Positions 31,116-42,300 are shown, numbered from the stretch's first letter. The stretch: DNA of 64,000 nt from Enterovibrio norvegicus FF-33 (GCF_000286835.2 NZ_AJYD02000011.1:74784-138783), one strand, 5' to 3'. The notes: generated from the letters alone by a model not told the origin. Numbers and translations are program-made.

Positions 31116-31672
31116 TGCATACTGAGACCGAAACGCTATACGGCCCCGTTCCCACCCGCATCGTCGAACGTGCGGCATCGATAAAGCTGCTGATCTGCGA
31201 TGTGGATGGTGTGTTCTCTGATGGACGCATCTATATGGGTAACGACGGTGAGGAGCTTAAAACGTTCCACACCCGAGACGGCTACGGCATCAAAGCACTA
31301 ATGAGCGCAGGTATCGACATCGCTATCATTACGGGCCGAAAGTCAGCCATCGTTGAACGACGCATGTCTGCCCTTGGTATCACCCACATTTATCAAGGCC
31401 AAGATGACAAGGCTTCGGCTTATCAAGATCTTGCGGCAAAGCTGGGTGTACCTGCCGAGCAAACGGCCTACATGGGTGACGATTTAATTGACTGGGCGGT
31501 CATGTCACAAGTGGGTCTGTCAGTCTGCGTCAATGACGGACACCCTTTGCTCGCACAACGTGCTGATTGGGTAACACGTATTCCAGGCGGCTACGGCGCG
31601 GTTCGTGAAGTGTGCGATCTTATCCTTGAAGCGCGAGGAGAGCTCGATGCGCATAAAGGACTGAGCATATGA
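31115..31672 (+). CDS. kdsC: 3-deoxy-D-manno-octulosonate 8-phosphate phosphatase KdsC
   Basis: KdsC removes phosphate from Kdo-8-phosphate. The 185-residue HAD-family protein lacks a cap domain, as usual for this C0 type. Motif I is DVDGVFSDG (nucleophile Asp about 29), followed by the ITGRKS segment and MGDDLIDW. It starts on the last base of kdsD and overlaps lptC by 4 bp. Confidence 0.97.
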   Translation: MHTETETLYGPVPTRIVERAASIKLLICDVDGVFSDGRIYMGNDGEELKTFHTRDGYGIKALMSAGIDIAIITGRKSAIVERRMSALGITHIYQGQDDKASAYQDLAAKLGVPAEQTAYMGDDLIDWAVMSQVGLSVCVNDGHPLLAQRADWVTRIPGGYGAVREVCDLILEARGELDAHKGLSI

Positions 31673-32235
31673 TGCTGCAACGTCTCGGTATGGTTGTACT
31701 GCTGGCGGTGTGCGGTTACACAGGCTATTACCTGTTGAACCAACACTACTGGCAAACCGAAGCACAAGTGGCTCCCGATGCTGAAAAACCCCTATTCACG
31801 GCGGAAGATGTGAAATCTACCTCCTACAACGAACAAGGTATTCGCAATTACACGCTGGACTCAACACATCTAGAGTATTATCAGCAAATTGACGAGACCC
31901 ATTTTAATGAACCCGTCTTGTGGACTTATAAAGATGGCACTGCCGAAGAGTGGCGGATAAGCTCTGAGTTTGCTGTTCTTGAGAATAAGCACATTCTAGT
32001 GATGACAGGTCGCGTCAGGATCTTTAACCTGTTGCCAGACGCACAGATAAAAGTTGTCACCACAGAGAAACTCACCCTCAACCTTACCTCACATGATTTT
32101 TGGTCAGATACAGAAACCGAAATCACAGGAACAGGGCTTCAAACGAGTGGGCTCAGGGCGAAAGGCAATTTTGGCTCCCATCAGATGGAACTGATTGAAC
32201 AAGTGAAGAGTAGGTATGAAGCAAAAACGAAATAA
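31669..32235 (+). CDS. lptC: LptC, inner-membrane LPS transport protein
   Basis: LptC is the bitopic subunit of LptB2FGC that passes lipopolysaccharide to the LptA bridge. The 188-residue protein has one N-terminal span (about 6-23) and a periplasmic beta-jellyroll region. The family is poorly conserved, but position between kdsC and lptA and the LFTAEDVKSTSYNEQGIRNYTL segment support the call. Its 3' end overlaps lptA by 20 bp. Confidence 0.95.
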   Translation: MMLQRLGMVVLLAVCGYTGYYLLNQHYWQTEAQVAPDAEKPLFTAEDVKSTSYNEQGIRNYTLDSTHLEYYQQIDETHFNEPVLWTYKDGTAEEWRISSEFAVLENKHILVMTGRVRIFNLLPDAQIKVVTTEKLTLNLTSHDFWSDTETEITGTGLQTSGLRAKGNFGSHQMELIEQVKSRYEAKTK

Positions 32236-32725
32236 ATTCTTTGCCGTCATTGTGATGCTAATTTCAAGCAGTGCTATGGCCTTGTCAACAGATGCTGAGC
32301 AGCCAATTTATATTGACTCCGACTCGCAAAACCTAGACATGACAACCAACACCGTGATTTTCACGGGCAATGTTTATCTCCGTCAAGGCTCTATTCGCCT
32401 GAACGCCGACAAAGTTGTGGTGACTCGTCCATCGGGTCAAGAAGGCGCTGAAATTATTGACGCTTATGGTAAGCCTGCGACCTTTGAACAAACGTTGGAT
32501 GATGGCAAAAAGATAAACGGTGAAGCGCTCGATCTTCAGTACGAAACAGCAAAAAGCTTCCTGACGATGACCAACAGGGCCGTATTGACCCAAGAAGGTG
32601 GCAATCAGGTCGAAGGTCAAAAGATCACCTATAACATCGATAAACAGCTTTTGGTCGCAGAAAGTGATTCAAGCAGTCGCGTCACGACTGTACTGCAACC
32701 ACAAACCAAACAAGATAAGAAATAA
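32216..32725 (+). CDS. lptA: LptA, periplasmic LPS bridge protein
   Basis: LptA oligomerises to form the periplasmic bridge for lipopolysaccharide. The 169-residue protein has a signal peptide (cleavage after AMA, about residue 22) and the OstA-type repeats PIYIDSDSQNLDMTTNTVIFTGNV and GEALDLQYETAKSFLTMT. The start lies inside the lptC 3' end. Confidence 0.95.
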   Translation: MKQKRNKFFAVIVMLISSSAMALSTDAEQPIYIDSDSQNLDMTTNTVIFTGNVYLRQGSIRLNADKVVVTRPSGQEGAEIIDAYGKPATFEQTLDDGKKINGEALDLQYETAKSFLTMTNRAVLTQEGGNQVEGQKITYNIDKQLLVAESDSSSRVTTVLQPQTKQDKK

Positions 32726-32731
32726 ATCTGA

Positions 32732-33457
32732 ATGGCCATACTCACCGCTAAAAATCTTGCGAAAAGCTATAACGGACGAAAAGTCGTTACTGATGTCAGC
32801 CTCGAAGTGAAATCTGGCGAAATTGTTGGCTTACTTGGCCCTAATGGCGCCGGTAAAACCACCTCTTTCTACATGATTGTTGGCCTAGTGGCCCGCGATG
32901 AAGGCACGATTCATATTGATGATCTCGACATCAGCATCCAGCCCATGCACAACCGCTCTCGCATGGGAATTGGCTATTTACCCCAAGAAGCCTCTATTTT
33001 TCGTAAGCTCAGTGTTTACGATAATTTGATGGCGGTATTGCAAACCCGTTCAGATTTATCAAAAGAAGAGAAACAAGACAAAGCTGAGGACTTACTCGAT
33101 GAGTTCAACATCCAACATATCCGAAACAGCATGGGTATGGCATTGTCCGGTGGTGAACGTCGCCGTGTGGAAATCGCCCGAGCACTCGCGGCAAACCCAA
33201 AATTTATTCTTCTTGATGAACCATTTGCGGGTGTTGACCCCATTTCGGTTATTGATATCAAAAAAATCATTGAACATCTTCGAGACCGTGGCTTAGGTGT
33301 CTTAATTACGGACCACAACGTACGTGAAACGCTCAGTGTGTGTGAGCACGCCTATATTGTGAGTCAAGGACACTTGATTGCGCATGGTACTCCTGATGAA
33401 GTGCTCAACGATGAGCATGTAAAACGAGTCTATCTCGGAGACCAGTTCAGGCTATAG
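32732..33457 (+). CDS. lptB: LptB, ATPase of the LPS transporter
   Basis: This cytoplasmic ABC ATPase extracts lipopolysaccharide from the inner membrane with LptFG. The 241-residue protein has Walker [10 protein letters not shown] (about 36-44), signature [15 protein letters not shown], Walker [14 protein letters not shown] and the switch His in [10 protein letters not shown]. It lies 6 bp after lptA and 74 bp before rpoN. Confidence 0.98.
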   Translation: MAILTAKNLAKSYNGRKVVTDVSLEVKSGEIVGLLGPNGAGKTTSFYMIVGLVARDEGTIHIDDLDISIQPMHNRSRMGIGYLPQEASIFRKLSVYDNLMAVLQTRSDLSKEEKQDKAEDLLDEFNIQHIRNSMGMALSGGERRRVEIARALAANPKFILLDEPFAGVDPISVIDIKKIIEHLRDRGLGVLITDHNVRETLSVCEHAYIVSQGHLIAHGTPDEVLNDEHVKRVYLGDQFRL

Positions 33458-33531
33458 TTATAGAGTTCGGTTGGCGAACCGCTCCAAATATATGCACTAA
33501 TAATAAAATTAGGAAAGGTGCCAGAATCAGT

Positions 33532-35007
33532 ATGAAACCCTCGCTTCAGCTTAAGCTTGGCCAACAACTTGCGATGACGCCGCAGTTGCAACAGGCGATC
33601 CGCCTATTGCAGTTGTCGACGCTCGATCTGCAACAAGAAATCCAAGAAGCATTGGAAGCTAACCCTCTCCTAGAGCAGGACGAGTCGACGGATAGCGAAG
33701 ACGGTGAGGGTGAAGAGACGTTTAACGGTGATGACAACACAAGCGCCACTGCCGACAGTCAACAAGACACGCTCGATAGCTCTGATGCCATGGAACAACA
33801 GGAAATGCCCGAAGATCTTCCTGTTGATACAACATGGGATGACATGTACAGCGCCAACACCGGCAGTACAGGTATTTCCCTCGGTGATGACATACCTGTC
33901 TATCAGGGAGAAACCACCGAAACCCTGCACGATTACCTCACTTGGCAAGTCCAGCTCACACCATTTTCTGAAGTCGACCTCGCAATCGCTACGGCTATCA
34001 TTGATGCAGTCGATGATAAAGGCTACCTCACCGTAACTTGCGAAGACATCTTAGAGAGCATGGGCGCTGAAGATGACGACATTGAATTAGATGAAGTTGA
34101 AGCCGTTCTTAAACGCGTTCAGCAATTCGACCCTCTCGGTGTCGCATCCCGATCTTTGCAAGAGTGTCTGCTGCTCCAACTCGCCGCCTTTGCGGAAGAT
34201 ACGCCATGGCTTGCTGAAGCCCGTATGGTGCTAAAAGGCCACATGAACGCGTTGGCTAATCGCGATTTCCGGCTGATAATGAAAGAAAGTAAACTTCGCG
34301 AGCCCGAGCTCAAAGAAGTGATGCAACTCATTCACACGCTTGAGCCTCGCCCTGGCAACCTCATTGTGACCAATGAAGCGGAATATGTGATCCCAGATGT
34401 GTCTGTGATCAAAGATCGTGGCAAGTGGATGGTTAACATCAACCCTGACAGCGTGCCTCGTCTAAAGGTGAATCAGCAATACGCCGCGCTCACCAAAAAT
34501 GGCTGTAGTGCAGCAGATAGCCAATTTATTCGCAGCCACTTACAAGATGCTAAGTGGTTGATAAAAAGCTTAGAAAGTCGAAATGAAACCTTGCTCAAAG
34601 TGGCACGATGCATCGTTGAGCATCAGCAAGATTTCTTTGAATTCGGCGAAGAAGCGATGAAGCCAATGGTACTAAACGATATCGCCATGGCAGTGGAAAT
34701 GCATGAATCCACCATCTCTCGGGTGACGACCCAAAAATACATGCATACCCCTAGGGGCATTTTTGAACTGAAATACTTCTTCTCGAGCCATGTCAGTACT
34801 GACAATGGCGGTGAATGCAGCTCTACGGCAATTCGTGCATTGGTCAAAAAGTTGGTAGCCGCCGAAAATCAGGCAAAACCACTTAGCGACAGCAAGATTG
34901 CCACACTGCTGGCGGAGCAAGGGATCCAGGTCGCAAGGCGAACAATCGCCAAATATCGCGAGTCTCTGGGTATTGCCCCGTCAAATCAGCGTAAACGCCT
35001 TATCTAG
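33532..35007 (+). CDS. rpoN: RNA polymerase sigma-54 factor RpoN
   Basis: Sigma-54 drives promoters that need enhancer-binding activators; in vibrios it controls nitrogen metabolism, flagella and quorum-sensing outputs. The 491-residue protein has the glutamine/leucine-rich N-terminal activator region ([23 protein letters not shown] split over about 7-29), an acidic region II, the core-binding region and the C-terminal RpoN box [10 protein letters not shown] near residue 470. It begins the rpoN-hpf-ptsN-rapZ-npr series. AGGAAAGG precedes the ATG at somewhat long spacing. Confidence 0.98.
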   Translation: MKPSLQLKLGQQLAMTPQLQQAIRLLQLSTLDLQQEIQEALEANPLLEQDESTDSEDGEGEETFNGDDNTSATADSQQDTLDSSDAMEQQEMPEDLPVDTTWDDMYSANTGSTGISLGDDIPVYQGETTETLHDYLTWQVQLTPFSEVDLAIATAIIDAVDDKGYLTVTCEDILESMGAEDDDIELDEVEAVLKRVQQFDPLGVASRSLQECLLLQLAAFAEDTPWLAEARMVLKGHMNALANRDFRLIMKESKLREPELKEVMQLIHTLEPRPGNLIVTNEAEYVIPDVSVIKDRGKWMVNINPDSVPRLKVNQQYAALTKNGCSAADSQFIRSHLQDAKWLIKSLESRNETLLKVARCIVEHQQDFFEFGEEAMKPMVLNDIAMAVEMHESTISRVTTQKYMHTPRGIFELKYFFSSHVSTDNGGECSSTAIRALVKKLVAAENQAKPLSDSKIATLLAEQGIQVARRTIAKYRESLGIAPSNQRKRLI

Positions 35008-35032
35008 GCGTCCAATCAAAAGGAAGATGTTT

Positions 35033-35320
35033 ATGCAAATCAATCTCACCGGTCACCACGTAGAGATCACCGACGCCCTTAGGGAATATGTGACAACCAA
35101 GTTTGATAAGCTCGAACGATTTTTTGATCATATCAATAACGTTCATGTTGTGCTTAACGTCGAAAAACTCCAACAGATTGCCGAAGCGACCCTGCATGTA
35201 AACAACGGCGAGATTTTCGCAAAAGCAGATTCAGAGAACATGTACGCTGCCATCGATTCGCTTACAGACAAGCTAATTAAGCAGTTAAGTAAACACAAAG
35301 AAAAGATGAATCACCATTAA
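35033..35320 (+). CDS. hpf: Ribosome hibernation promoting factor (short HPF)
   Basis: HPF binds the 30S decoding region and, with RMF, stabilises inactive 100S ribosome dimers. The start is placed at 35033 (MQINLTGHHVEITDALREYV), because AGGAAG lies 6 bp upstream; an in-frame ATG 6 bp earlier sits directly on the ribosome site, and the frame is open further into rpoN. The 95-residue product is the short gammaproteobacterial form. It lies between rpoN and ptsN, the conserved place. Confidence 0.95.
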   Translation: MQINLTGHHVEITDALREYVTTKFDKLERFFDHINNVHVVLNVEKLQQIAEATLHVNNGEIFAKADSENMYAAIDSLTDKLIKQLSKHKEKMNHH

Positions 35321-35322
35321 TC

Positions 35323-35766
35323 ATGGAACTTAAAGACGTACTTAAATTGGACTGCACGAAAAGTGCAGTCCTTTGTTCAAGTAAGAAACGCGCACTTGAA
35401 ATGATCAGTGAATTCGCTGCCATCGAATTGGATCAAAACCCACAGAAACTCTTTGAGTGCATGTTGGGCAGAGAAAAAATGGGCAGTACGGGCATTGGGA
35501 ATGGAATAGCCATTCCCCATGGCCGTATCTTCAACAGCGATCACGCCGTCGGTGTATTCATTCAATGTGCTGAACCTATTGAGTTTGATGCCATTGATAA
35601 CCAACCCGTCGATCTCTTATTCGCGCTACTGGTTCCTGATGATCAATGCAAAGAGCACTTGAAGACCCTGTCTTTGATCGCGCAGAAACTCGGCGACAAA
35701 CAAATTTGTCGGCAGCTACGTCATGCAAACTCAGATCAAGAGCTTTACGACATCATTACCGGATAA
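35323..35766 (+). CDS. ptsN: Nitrogen-PTS enzyme IIA (PtsN)
   Basis: PtsN is the terminal phosphoacceptor of the nitrogen-related PTS and regulates potassium uptake and other targets by its phosphorylation state. The 147-residue EIIA fold has the active His in AIPHGRI (about residue 66) and the GNGIAIPHG context. It begins 2 bp after hpf. Its phosphodonor Npr is two genes downstream. Confidence 0.97.
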   Translation: MELKDVLKLDCTKSAVLCSSKKRALEMISEFAAIELDQNPQKLFECMLGREKMGSTGIGNGIAIPHGRIFNSDHAVGVFIQCAEPIEFDAIDNQPVDLLFALLVPDDQCKEHLKTLSLIAQKLGDKQICRQLRHANSDQELYDIITG

Positions 35767-35784
35767 CGCCACCAGGAATACACC

Positions 35785-36636
35785 ATGCAGTTGAAAATCG
35801 TCAGTGGCCGTTCGGGTTCAGGAAAGTCTGTTGCGCTCCGTGTTTTAGAAGATCTCGGCTACTACTGTGTCGATAACCTTCCTGTAAATTTGTTGCCTCA
35901 GTTTGTCGCGGCTCAAAATGGCGACGACTCTCAAATTGCCGTCAGCATCGATATTCGCAACATGCCGGCCGACCCAGAAGAGATCACCCAGACCCTCGCC
36001 CAATTGCCTGATGACGTTGATGTCGATATCTTCTTTCTTGATGCTGATGACAACGAATTGGTGAAACGCTTTAGCGAAACCCGACGCCTACACCCGTTAT
36101 CTCGCGACAACCTCTCGCTCGAACAAGCTATCGACAAAGAGAAGCAACTGCTGACGCCGTTGAAAGAGCGTGCCGATAAAGTTATCAACACCTCCAAACA
36201 TTCCATCCATGATCTCAGTGAAGCGGTTCGTGCGTTAGTGTTAGGAAGAACCAACCGAGATCTGGTGATGGTGTTTGAATCTTTCGGCTTCAAGCATGGC
36301 TTGCCGTCTGACGCTGATTTTGTGTTTGATGTGCGTTTTTTGCCAAACCCACATTGGGAACCGGCACTACGCCCGCTCACTGGTCTCGATGAACCTGTCA
36401 AAATGTTCCTCGCCGCAGAGCAAGACGTTGCCATGTTGATCGCGCAAGTCAAAAGCTTTCTCGAGTCTTGGTTACCGGCACTTGAGAAAAATAACCGCAG
36501 CTACCTGACCGTCGCTATCGGTTGTACGGGTGGGCAACATCGCTCTGTATATATCGCGCAATTTTTAGCCGATTACTTCGCCGCGCACAACCATCAAGTC
36601 CAAATTAGACACCGCACACTCGAAGGGAAAATATGA
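35785..36636 (+). CDS. rapZ: RNase adapter protein RapZ
   Basis: RapZ is a P-loop protein which in E. coli presents the small RNA GlmZ to RNase E and so controls GlmS. The 283-residue protein has Walker A GRSGSGKS (about 8-15), a second nucleotide-binding segment, and the C-terminal domain with [20 protein letters not shown]. It overlaps npr by 4 bp. Confidence 0.96.
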   Translation: MQLKIVSGRSGSGKSVALRVLEDLGYYCVDNLPVNLLPQFVAAQNGDDSQIAVSIDIRNMPADPEEITQTLAQLPDDVDVDIFFLDADDNELVKRFSETRRLHPLSRDNLSLEQAIDKEKQLLTPLKERADKVINTSKHSIHDLSEAVRALVLGRTNRDLVMVFESFGFKHGLPSDADFVFDVRFLPNPHWEPALRPLTGLDEPVKMFLAAEQDVAMLIAQVKSFLESWLPALEKNNRSYLTVAIGCTGGQHRSVYIAQFLADYFAAHNHQVQIRHRTLEGKI

Positions 36637-36908
36637 ATCATGTCAGCAAGGAAGTGCTGATTCAAAATCGACTTGGGTTACACGCTCGTGCAGCCGTCAA
36701 ACTGGTAGAAATGGCACAAAGCTTTGAAGCCGAAGTGATGATTTCTAAAGACGACCAAACCGTCACTGCTGACAGCGTGATGGCTATCCTTTTGCTGGAT
36801 TCTAGTCAGGGTGAGCAAATTACAATATCAGCCGAAGGGCAACAGGCACAGCAAGCCTTAGACGCGGTTACCGCGCTCATCGAAGCGGGCTTTGACGAAG
36901 AAAGCTGA
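36633..36908 (+). CDS. npr: Nitrogen-PTS phosphocarrier protein Npr
   Basis: This 91-residue HPr-like protein has the phosphorylated His in GLHARAAV (about residue 17) and the regulatory-site segment [14 protein letters not shown]. It carries phosphate from EI-Ntr (PtsP, not in this window) to PtsN. Also known as ptsO. It ends the rpoN cluster; 127 bp separate it from mgtE. Confidence 0.96.
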   Translation: MNHVSKEVLIQNRLGLHARAAVKLVEMAQSFEAEVMISKDDQTVTADSVMAILLLDSSQGEQITISAEGQQAQQALDAVTALIEAGFDEES

Positions 36909-37035
36909 GTAAATTCTCATCTGAGACGCAACCGCCCATTTCGTTCTGCTTGGGACAAAAAACGCATAAGACAGCCTGTTCAGATTACGTTAATATTCAT
37001 ACCATTGCGCCACTCGCCGTCACACGGACATTTCC

Positions 37036-38403
37036 ATGGCAGAGAATTACGAAGTAGAAGCGTCAAGTCAGACGCATCAAACCTTGCAGGAAGTTAGCCG
37101 CGCCTTAGAAAACGGCATGTTTGTTCACGTCCGTCGTTTACTTGAGGACATGGAACCTGAGGACATTGCTCACCTTCTAGAAGCCTCCCCACCAAAGAGC
37201 CGCTTGGTTCTGTGGCAGCTTACCGATCCCGAAGAACAAGGTGAAATCCTCGAAGAGCTTTCCGAAGATGTAAAAGACGGCATCATGGTCCGTATGCAAC
37301 CGGAGCAGCTTGCCGCTGCAACGGAAGGCATGGATACAGATGATGTCGCTTATCTACTTCGAAGCCTACCGAATAGCGTCTCTCAAGACGTTCTTGCCCA
37401 AATGGATGCACAAGATCGTGCACGGGTTGAGCAAGCTCTGGCATACCCAGAGGACACCGCAGGCGGGATGATGAACACCGACGTGGTGACCATTCGCTCT
37501 GATGTTACCGTGGATGTAGTACTGCGTTACCTGCGTATGAAAGGCGAACTGCCTGAAGCCACTGATACCCTCTATGTGGTGGATGAAAACAGCCATCTTA
37601 TCGGTTCATTACCTATCACTGCCCTGTTGACCACGCAGCCCGACACCGACATTCTCGACATCATGGAAGACGCAGACGAAGCGATTCCTGTTGATATGGA
37701 TGATGGTGAAGTCGCGAGCCTTTTCGAACGCCGAAATTGGGTCTCCGCACCTGTCGTTGACGAAAATCAACACCTTGTGGGGCGTATCACCATCGATGAC
37801 GTGGTAGATATTATTCGTGAAGACGCCGAGCATTCCATGATGAGCATGGCGGGTCTGGATGACGAAGAAGATACCTTTGCACCCGTACTCAAATCTGCCC
37901 GTAGCCGTAGCATTTGGCTCGGCGCCAACGTTCTCGCAGCCCTTGCCGCTGCATCCGTCTCTAATCTATTTGAAAACACACTCGAGCAAATGGCTGCTAT
38001 TGCTGTTTTGATGACCATCGTACCCTCGATGGGTGGCGTTGCCGGTAACCAAACCGTGGCACTGGTTATTCGCGGCTTGGCCGTCGGACACATTGGTGAC
38101 TCCAACACGCGTTGGTTGCTAAGAAAAGAAGCACTCGTTGGCTTACTCAACGGCGTTATTTGGGCGTGTATCATTGGTGGCGTGGTCGTTCTCTGGAAAG
38201 GTAGCCTCATGCTAGGGGCAATTATCGCGGCAGCGATGTTGACCAACTTAGTGGTGGCTGGTGTTGCAGGTGTGACTGTACCCATCATGCTCAAGAAGAT
38301 GAAAATCGACCCCGCTCTTGCTGGCGGCATGGCACTGACCACGATTACCGATATGATTGGCTTGTCTGTTTTCCTCGGTCTGGCGACGGTTTTCTTAGTT
38401 TAA
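37036..38403 (+). CDS. mgtE: Magnesium transporter MgtE
   Basis: MgtE is a Mg2+ channel-type transporter. The 455-residue protein has an acidic N domain of MgtE repeats (LLEDMEPEDIAHLLEAS), a pair of CBS domains (DVVTIRSDVTVDVVLRYL; PVVDENQHLVGRITIDDVVDIIRED) and five C-terminal membrane spans with the pore motif PSMGGVAGNQT. Intracellular magnesium sensing by the N and CBS domains gates the pore. No magnesium riboswitch is evident in the 127 bp upstream. Confidence 0.97.
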   Translation: MAENYEVEASSQTHQTLQEVSRALENGMFVHVRRLLEDMEPEDIAHLLEASPPKSRLVLWQLTDPEEQGEILEELSEDVKDGIMVRMQPEQLAAATEGMDTDDVAYLLRSLPNSVSQDVLAQMDAQDRARVEQALAYPEDTAGGMMNTDVVTIRSDVTVDVVLRYLRMKGELPEATDTLYVVDENSHLIGSLPITALLTTQPDTDILDIMEDADEAIPVDMDDGEVASLFERRNWVSAPVVDENQHLVGRITIDDVVDIIREDAEHSMMSMAGLDDEEDTFAPVLKSARSRSIWLGANVLAALAAASVSNLFENTLEQMAAIAVLMTIVPSMGGVAGNQTVALVIRGLAVGHIGDSNTRWLLRKEALVGLLNGVIWACIIGGVVVLWKGSLMLGAIIAAAMLTNLVVAGVAGVTVPIMLKKMKIDPALAGGMALTTITDMIGLSVFLGLATVFLV

Positions 38404-38466
38404 CGAGATCTTAGATGCCAAACCTTAGATCCTAGGTCCTGAATAAAAGCTTAACTGAACTCGATA

Positions 38467-38503
38467 CAAAAAAGCGGCTTCTGAAAACAGAGCCGCTTTT
38501 TCT
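38467..38503. terminator. Bidirectional terminator between mgtE and pmbA
   Basis: AAAAGCGGCT (38470-38479) pairs with AGCCGCTTTT (38491-38500). A runs and T runs flank it, so both converging genes can use it. The outer arms GATCCTAGG (near 38430) and CCTAGGATC (near 38507) are also inverted. Confidence 0.87.
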
Positions 38504-38538
38504 TTTCCTAGGATCGGCTATTCCTAGCCTTTAACCTA

Positions 38539-39879
38539 TCACTCACCGCCAATTTTCAGTGATTCCACCAAAATCGATCCGGTTTGGATTTGGCTGCGAT
38601 ATTCTATATCAGCACCGACAGCAACAATCTGTTTGTAAATATCGGCAAGATTTCCTGCGATGGTAATTTCACTGACTGGATATTGAATTTCACCATTCTC
38701 TACCCAAAAGCCCGCGGCGCCACGCGAATAGTCGCCCGTAACAATATTCACGCCTTGGCCCATCACTTCAGTGACCAACAACCCAGTGCCTAGGGCTTTC
38801 AGCATTTGCTCAAAAGATTGCCCCGTGTTACCCACAAACCAGTTATGAATCCCACCCGCGTGACCTGTCGGTTGCATTCCCAACTTACGCGCTGCGTAGC
38901 TGGTCGCCAAGTAGGTTTGTAGCGTGCCATCTTTGATAATATCGAGATCTTTGGTGATCACCCCTTCGCTATCAAACGGAGAGCTGGCCATCCCTTTAAG
39001 GATATGTGGACGCTCATAGATAGAAAACCACTCAGGTAAAATCTGATGGCCTAGCTTATCCAACAAGAACGAAGACTTACGATACAAACTTGAACCGCTA
39101 ATCGCGCCAACTAAGTGACCAAGCAGCCCTGTTGCTACATCAGCAGAGAACATCACAGGCACTTTGCGCGTGGTTAGGCGACGCGGCTCCATACGATCAA
39201 TCGTGCGTTGTGCCGCTTCGATACCGACTTTTTCAGGAGCCCAAAGCTCGTTTTTATCACGAGAAACCGTGTAGCTATAATCTCGCTCCATGCCTTTGCT
39301 GTCTTCAGCAATCACGCTACAGCTAATGCTGTGACGGCTTGAAGCGTAGCTACCCAGCATGCCATGGCTGTTGCCATACACACGCACGCCGTAATGGCTG
39401 TCGTAACTCGCACCATCACTGAACTTGATACGCTTATCGTAATCCAGTGCCGCACGTTCGGCGGCAATCGCTTTTTCAGCGGCATGATCAGGCTCAGGTT
39501 CGTCAGGGTAGAACAAATCTAAATCGGGGTAATCGTAAGCCATCAATTCAGCTGGTGCGGGACCTGAAAACGGATCTTCTGACGTGTAGTTAGCAATATC
39601 TAACGCAGCAGCAACAGTTTGGGCAATGGCTTTTTCAGACAGATCAGACGTTGATGCGCTGCCTTTACGCTGGCCACGATATACCGTGATACCCAGAGCA
39701 CCGTCGCTGTTAAATTCGACGCTTTCCACTTCGCACATACGAGTAGCAACGCTGATCCCCGTGGTTTTGGTGATCGCGACTTCAGCGGCATCTGCTTTTT
39801 TCCCAGCCAGCTCTAAAGCACGGGTGACCGCAGCTTCTAACTCAGCACGTTGCTGAGCAACCTGTTGTTTCACGTCCAT
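38539..39879 (-). CDS. pmbA: TldE/PmbA, partner subunit of the TldD-TldE metalloprotease
   Basis: TldE (PmbA) forms a heterodimer with TldD that degrades unfolded peptides, and in some species matures microcins or processes CcdA. The 446-residue protein is the non-catalytic partner: it lacks HExxH but has the family segments [22 protein letters not shown] and [29 protein letters not shown]. TldD is encoded nearby at 40832-42277, on the other side of darP. Confidence 0.96.
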   Translation of the reverse strand: MDVKQQVAQQRAELEAAVTRALELAGKKADAAEVAITKTTGISVATRMCEVESVEFNSDGALGITVYRGQRKGSASTSDLSEKAIAQTVAAALDIANYTSEDPFSGPAPAELMAYDYPDLDLFYPDEPEPDHAAEKAIAAERAALDYDKRIKFSDGASYDSHYGVRVYGNSHGMLGSYASSRHSISCSVIAEDSKGMERDYSYTVSRDKNELWAPEKVGIEAAQRTIDRMEPRRLTTRKVPVMFSADVATGLLGHLVGAISGSSLYRKSSFLLDKLGHQILPEWFSIYERPHILKGMASSPFDSEGVITKDLDIIKDGTLQTYLATSYAARKLGMQPTGHAGGIHNWFVGNTGQSFEQMLKALGTGLLVTEVMGQGVNIVTGDYSRGAAGFWVENGEIQYPVSEITIAGNLADIYKQIVAVGADIEYRSQIQTGSILVESLKIGGE

Positions 39880-40197
39880 AAAGTCTTAAATTGATGTGTG
39901 TTGCTAATAAGCATACCATTCGAAGCCATTACCGTGCTTATAAAACACCTGCAAAACTCCACATTCTTGACCATACCAACATGAATCAATCTCCCTAATT
40001 CACATCCCGCACTGTCCCAACATCCTGCCACAATGAAACAATCACAATGGGCGAGCAACCACAGAAGTGGCTGAACACGCTCATATCAATGCTCATCACA
40101 TAATATTCGATGATTTTAAGCGCTAAGAATGAGCGAATATTTGTAGATATTGGTATAAACTAAGGCGCTAAAGTAAGCGATAACCTCGGGAAAGATT
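39880..40197. other. Divergent intergenic region between pmbA and darP
   Basis: This 318 bp region has no credible gene. The right end carries a predicted extended -10 promoter for darP. The pmbA promoter must also lie here but I could not pick one convincingly. A 62-codon minus-strand frame across it lacks coding character. Confidence 0.5.
40151..40159 (+). promoter_or_regulatory. Extended -10 element, predicted darP promoter
   Basis: TGGTATAAA combines a TGn extension with TATAAA. No good -35 lies 17 bp upstream, as is common for extended -10 promoters. The start would lie about 32 bp before the darP ATG. Confidence 0.4.
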
Positions 40198-40728
40198 ATG
40201 GGCCGTAAGAACAAACGTGAGCCTTGGGAAGAGGAAGAAGAGATCATCTGGGTCAGCAAATCCGAGATGAAGCGAGACATGGAAGCATTGCAAAAACTAG
40301 GTCAAGAGCTGGTCGAGCTTAGGCCGTCAGTACTGGCAAAGTTTCCACTGGACGACGATCTGCGTACCGCAGTGACGGATGCACAACGCTTTGAAAAAGA
40401 AGCACGACGTCGCCAGTTTCAGCTTATCGGCAAAATGATGCGTACCCGCGACATTGAGCCTATTCAAGCTGCAATAGATCTTCTACAGAACAAGCACAAT
40501 CAGCAAACCATCGAGCTGCATAAGCTTGAAAAAATGCGTGACCGCATGATTGCTGATGGTGATGACGTCATTAATGAAGTCATGGATGCGCACCCTAATG
40601 CCGATCGTCAGAAGCTTCGTCAATTGGCTCGTCAGGCGAAAAAAGAGCAAGAAAGCAACAAGCCCCCTAAAGCGTCTCGTGAGATTTTCAAAATCCTACG
40701 AGCACTCAAAGCAGAAGCCGATAAATAG
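40198..40728 (+). CDS. darP: Ribosome assembly factor DarP (YjgA)
   Basis: This 176-residue highly charged helical protein of the DUF615 family opens [34 protein letters not shown] (spanning about 2-35) and contains [22 protein letters not shown]. DarP binds late pre-50S particles and helps 50S maturation. Strong conservation of the N-terminal region makes the call firm. It lies between pmbA and tldD, the usual vibrio position. Confidence 0.95.
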   Translation: MGRKNKREPWEEEEEIIWVSKSEMKRDMEALQKLGQELVELRPSVLAKFPLDDDLRTAVTDAQRFEKEARRRQFQLIGKMMRTRDIEPIQAAIDLLQNKHNQQTIELHKLEKMRDRMIADGDDVINEVMDAHPNADRQKLRQLARQAKKEQESNKPPKASREIFKILRALKAEADK

Positions 40729-40771
40729 GTACTTCTGTTTTGCGACCAATCAGGGCGACATTGCTATCTAT

Positions 40772-40801
40772 AAAAAAAACCGGGAGATCCCCGGTTTTTT
40801 T
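40772..40801. terminator. Bidirectional terminator between darP and tldD
   Basis: CCGGG (40780-40784) pairs with CCCGG (40790-40794), extended by eight A on the left and seven T on the right. Both converging genes can use it. Confidence 0.88.
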
Positions 40802-40831
40802 GTTTCTGCTTCAACGCACAATATCTGGCGG

Positions 40832-42277
40832 TTATTCTGTTCCACCGACGGTCATCGCATCGATTTTCAGCGTTGGCTGTCCAACCCCGACTGGAACACT
40901 TTGACCCGCTTTACCACACACGCCCACACCACGATCCAGTTTAAGATCGTTACCGACCATCGAAATCTGTTGCATCGCTTCAATGCCGCTGCCGATTAAG
41001 GTCGCCCCTTTCACTGGCGTTGTCACTTTACCGTTTTCAATCAGATACGCTTCACTGGTAGAGAACACAAATTTGCCAGATGTAATATCGACCTGACCAC
41101 CGCCAAAGTTCGGTGCATAAAGGCCGTATTCAACACTGCTGATCATCTCTTCCGGTGTGCTTTCACCACCCAACATGTAGGTATTGGTCATGCGTGGCAT
41201 GGGCAGGTGCGCATACGATTCACGACGGCCATTCCCTGTTGGCGCAACCCCCATCAGATGTGCATTATGCTTATCTTGCATATAGCCTTTCAAAATGCCG
41301 TTTTCAATCAGCACATTGTATTGGCCTGGAACACCCTCATCATCGATGTTTAACGAACCACGTCGATCTTGCAGCGTACCGTCATCAACAATAGTGCAAA
41401 GCGTTGATGTTACTTGCTCACCGATTTGTCCGGTAAACACAGAGGACTCTTTACGGTTAAAGTCACCTTCCAAACCATGGCCTACCGCTTCATGAAGCAG
41501 CACGCCTGGCCAACCTGCACCTAATACCACGGGCATAGTGCCTGCAGGTGCTGCTTTCGCATGAAGATTAACCAATGCTTGACGGACAGCTTCATCGGCA
41601 TAATGCATCGCCACTGTTTTTCCGTCTTCATCTGACACGAAGTATTGATACCCAAATCGACCGCCACCACCTGCAGAGCCACGCTCACGACGTCCGTCTT
41701 TTTCTACTAGTACGCTAATAGATAAACGCACTAATGGGCGAGTATCTGCAGCATAAGTGCCATCTGTTGCTGCAATCAACACTTGTTCATACACGCCACT
41801 AATGCTGACCGAGACTTCCTGGATCAAAGGCTCTTTCGCGCGAATATACACATCCACTTCTTTTAGCAGCGCAATTTTATCTTGCTTTGACATGCTTTGA
41901 AGCGGGTCAATAGCTTGATAAATCATAGGATATGCGCGATTAGCAAAAGCAGAAACTTTGAGCTTACCGCCTTTATCTGCAATACCGCGCGCCGCCGTTG
42001 CGCTTTGCATCAAGGCATCAGCATTGATTTGGTCTGAATACGCAAAACCGGTTTTCTCACCGCTAATAGCACGAACGCCAACACCACGATCAATGTTGAA
42101 AGAACCATCTTTAATAATGCTGTCTTCCAAGACGAGCGACTCATGCCAGCAAGACTGGAAGTAAACGTCACCGTAATCGATGTTTCTTGCGGCCAGATGC
42201 TCCAGCGTTTGGCTGAGTTGACTTTTGCTCACACCCGACAGGTGCAGCATCGTTTCTTCGACGTGTTCCAGACTCAT
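40832..42277 (-). CDS. tldD: Metalloprotease TldD
   Basis: TldD is the catalytic subunit of the TldD-TldE protease. The 481-residue protein has the zinc motif HEAVGH (about 262-267), with GLEGDFNRK and a later [21 protein letters not shown] segment that supplies conserved residues. Its partner pmbA is on the same strand beyond darP. A candidate terminator lies between it and the upstream nitrilase gene. Confidence 0.97.
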   Translation of the reverse strand: MSLEHVEETMLHLSGVSKSQLSQTLEHLAARNIDYGDVYFQSCWHESLVLEDSIIKDGSFNIDRGVGVRAISGEKTGFAYSDQINADALMQSATAARGIADKGGKLKVSAFANRAYPMIYQAIDPLQSMSKQDKIALLKEVDVYIRAKEPLIQEVSVSISGVYEQVLIAATDGTYAADTRPLVRLSISVLVEKDGRRERGSAGGGGRFGYQYFVSDEDGKTVAMHYADEAVRQALVNLHAKAAPAGTMPVVLGAGWPGVLLHEAVGHGLEGDFNRKESSVFTGQIGEQVTSTLCTIVDDGTLQDRRGSLNIDDEGVPGQYNVLIENGILKGYMQDKHNAHLMGVAPTGNGRRESYAHLPMPRMTNTYMLGGESTPEEMISSVEYGLYAPNFGGGQVDITSGKFVFSTSEAYLIENGKVTTPVKGATLIGSGIEAMQQISMVGNDLKLDRGVGVCGKAGQSVPVGVGQPTLKIDAMTVGGTE

Positions 42278-42300
42278 GGATAAATTGCTCTTTAGCGCTG

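Noticed and set aside
36909-37035. Magnesium riboswitch before mgtE
   Set aside because: The 127 bp gap shows no M-box-like architecture or terminator/antiterminator pair.
38430-38515. Inverted GATCCTAGG / CCTAGGATC around the mgtE-pmbA terminator as ends of a small mobile element
   Set aside because: The copies are short, contain the self-palindrome CCTAGG, and there is no target duplication or transposase; an extended terminator stem or chance is simpler.
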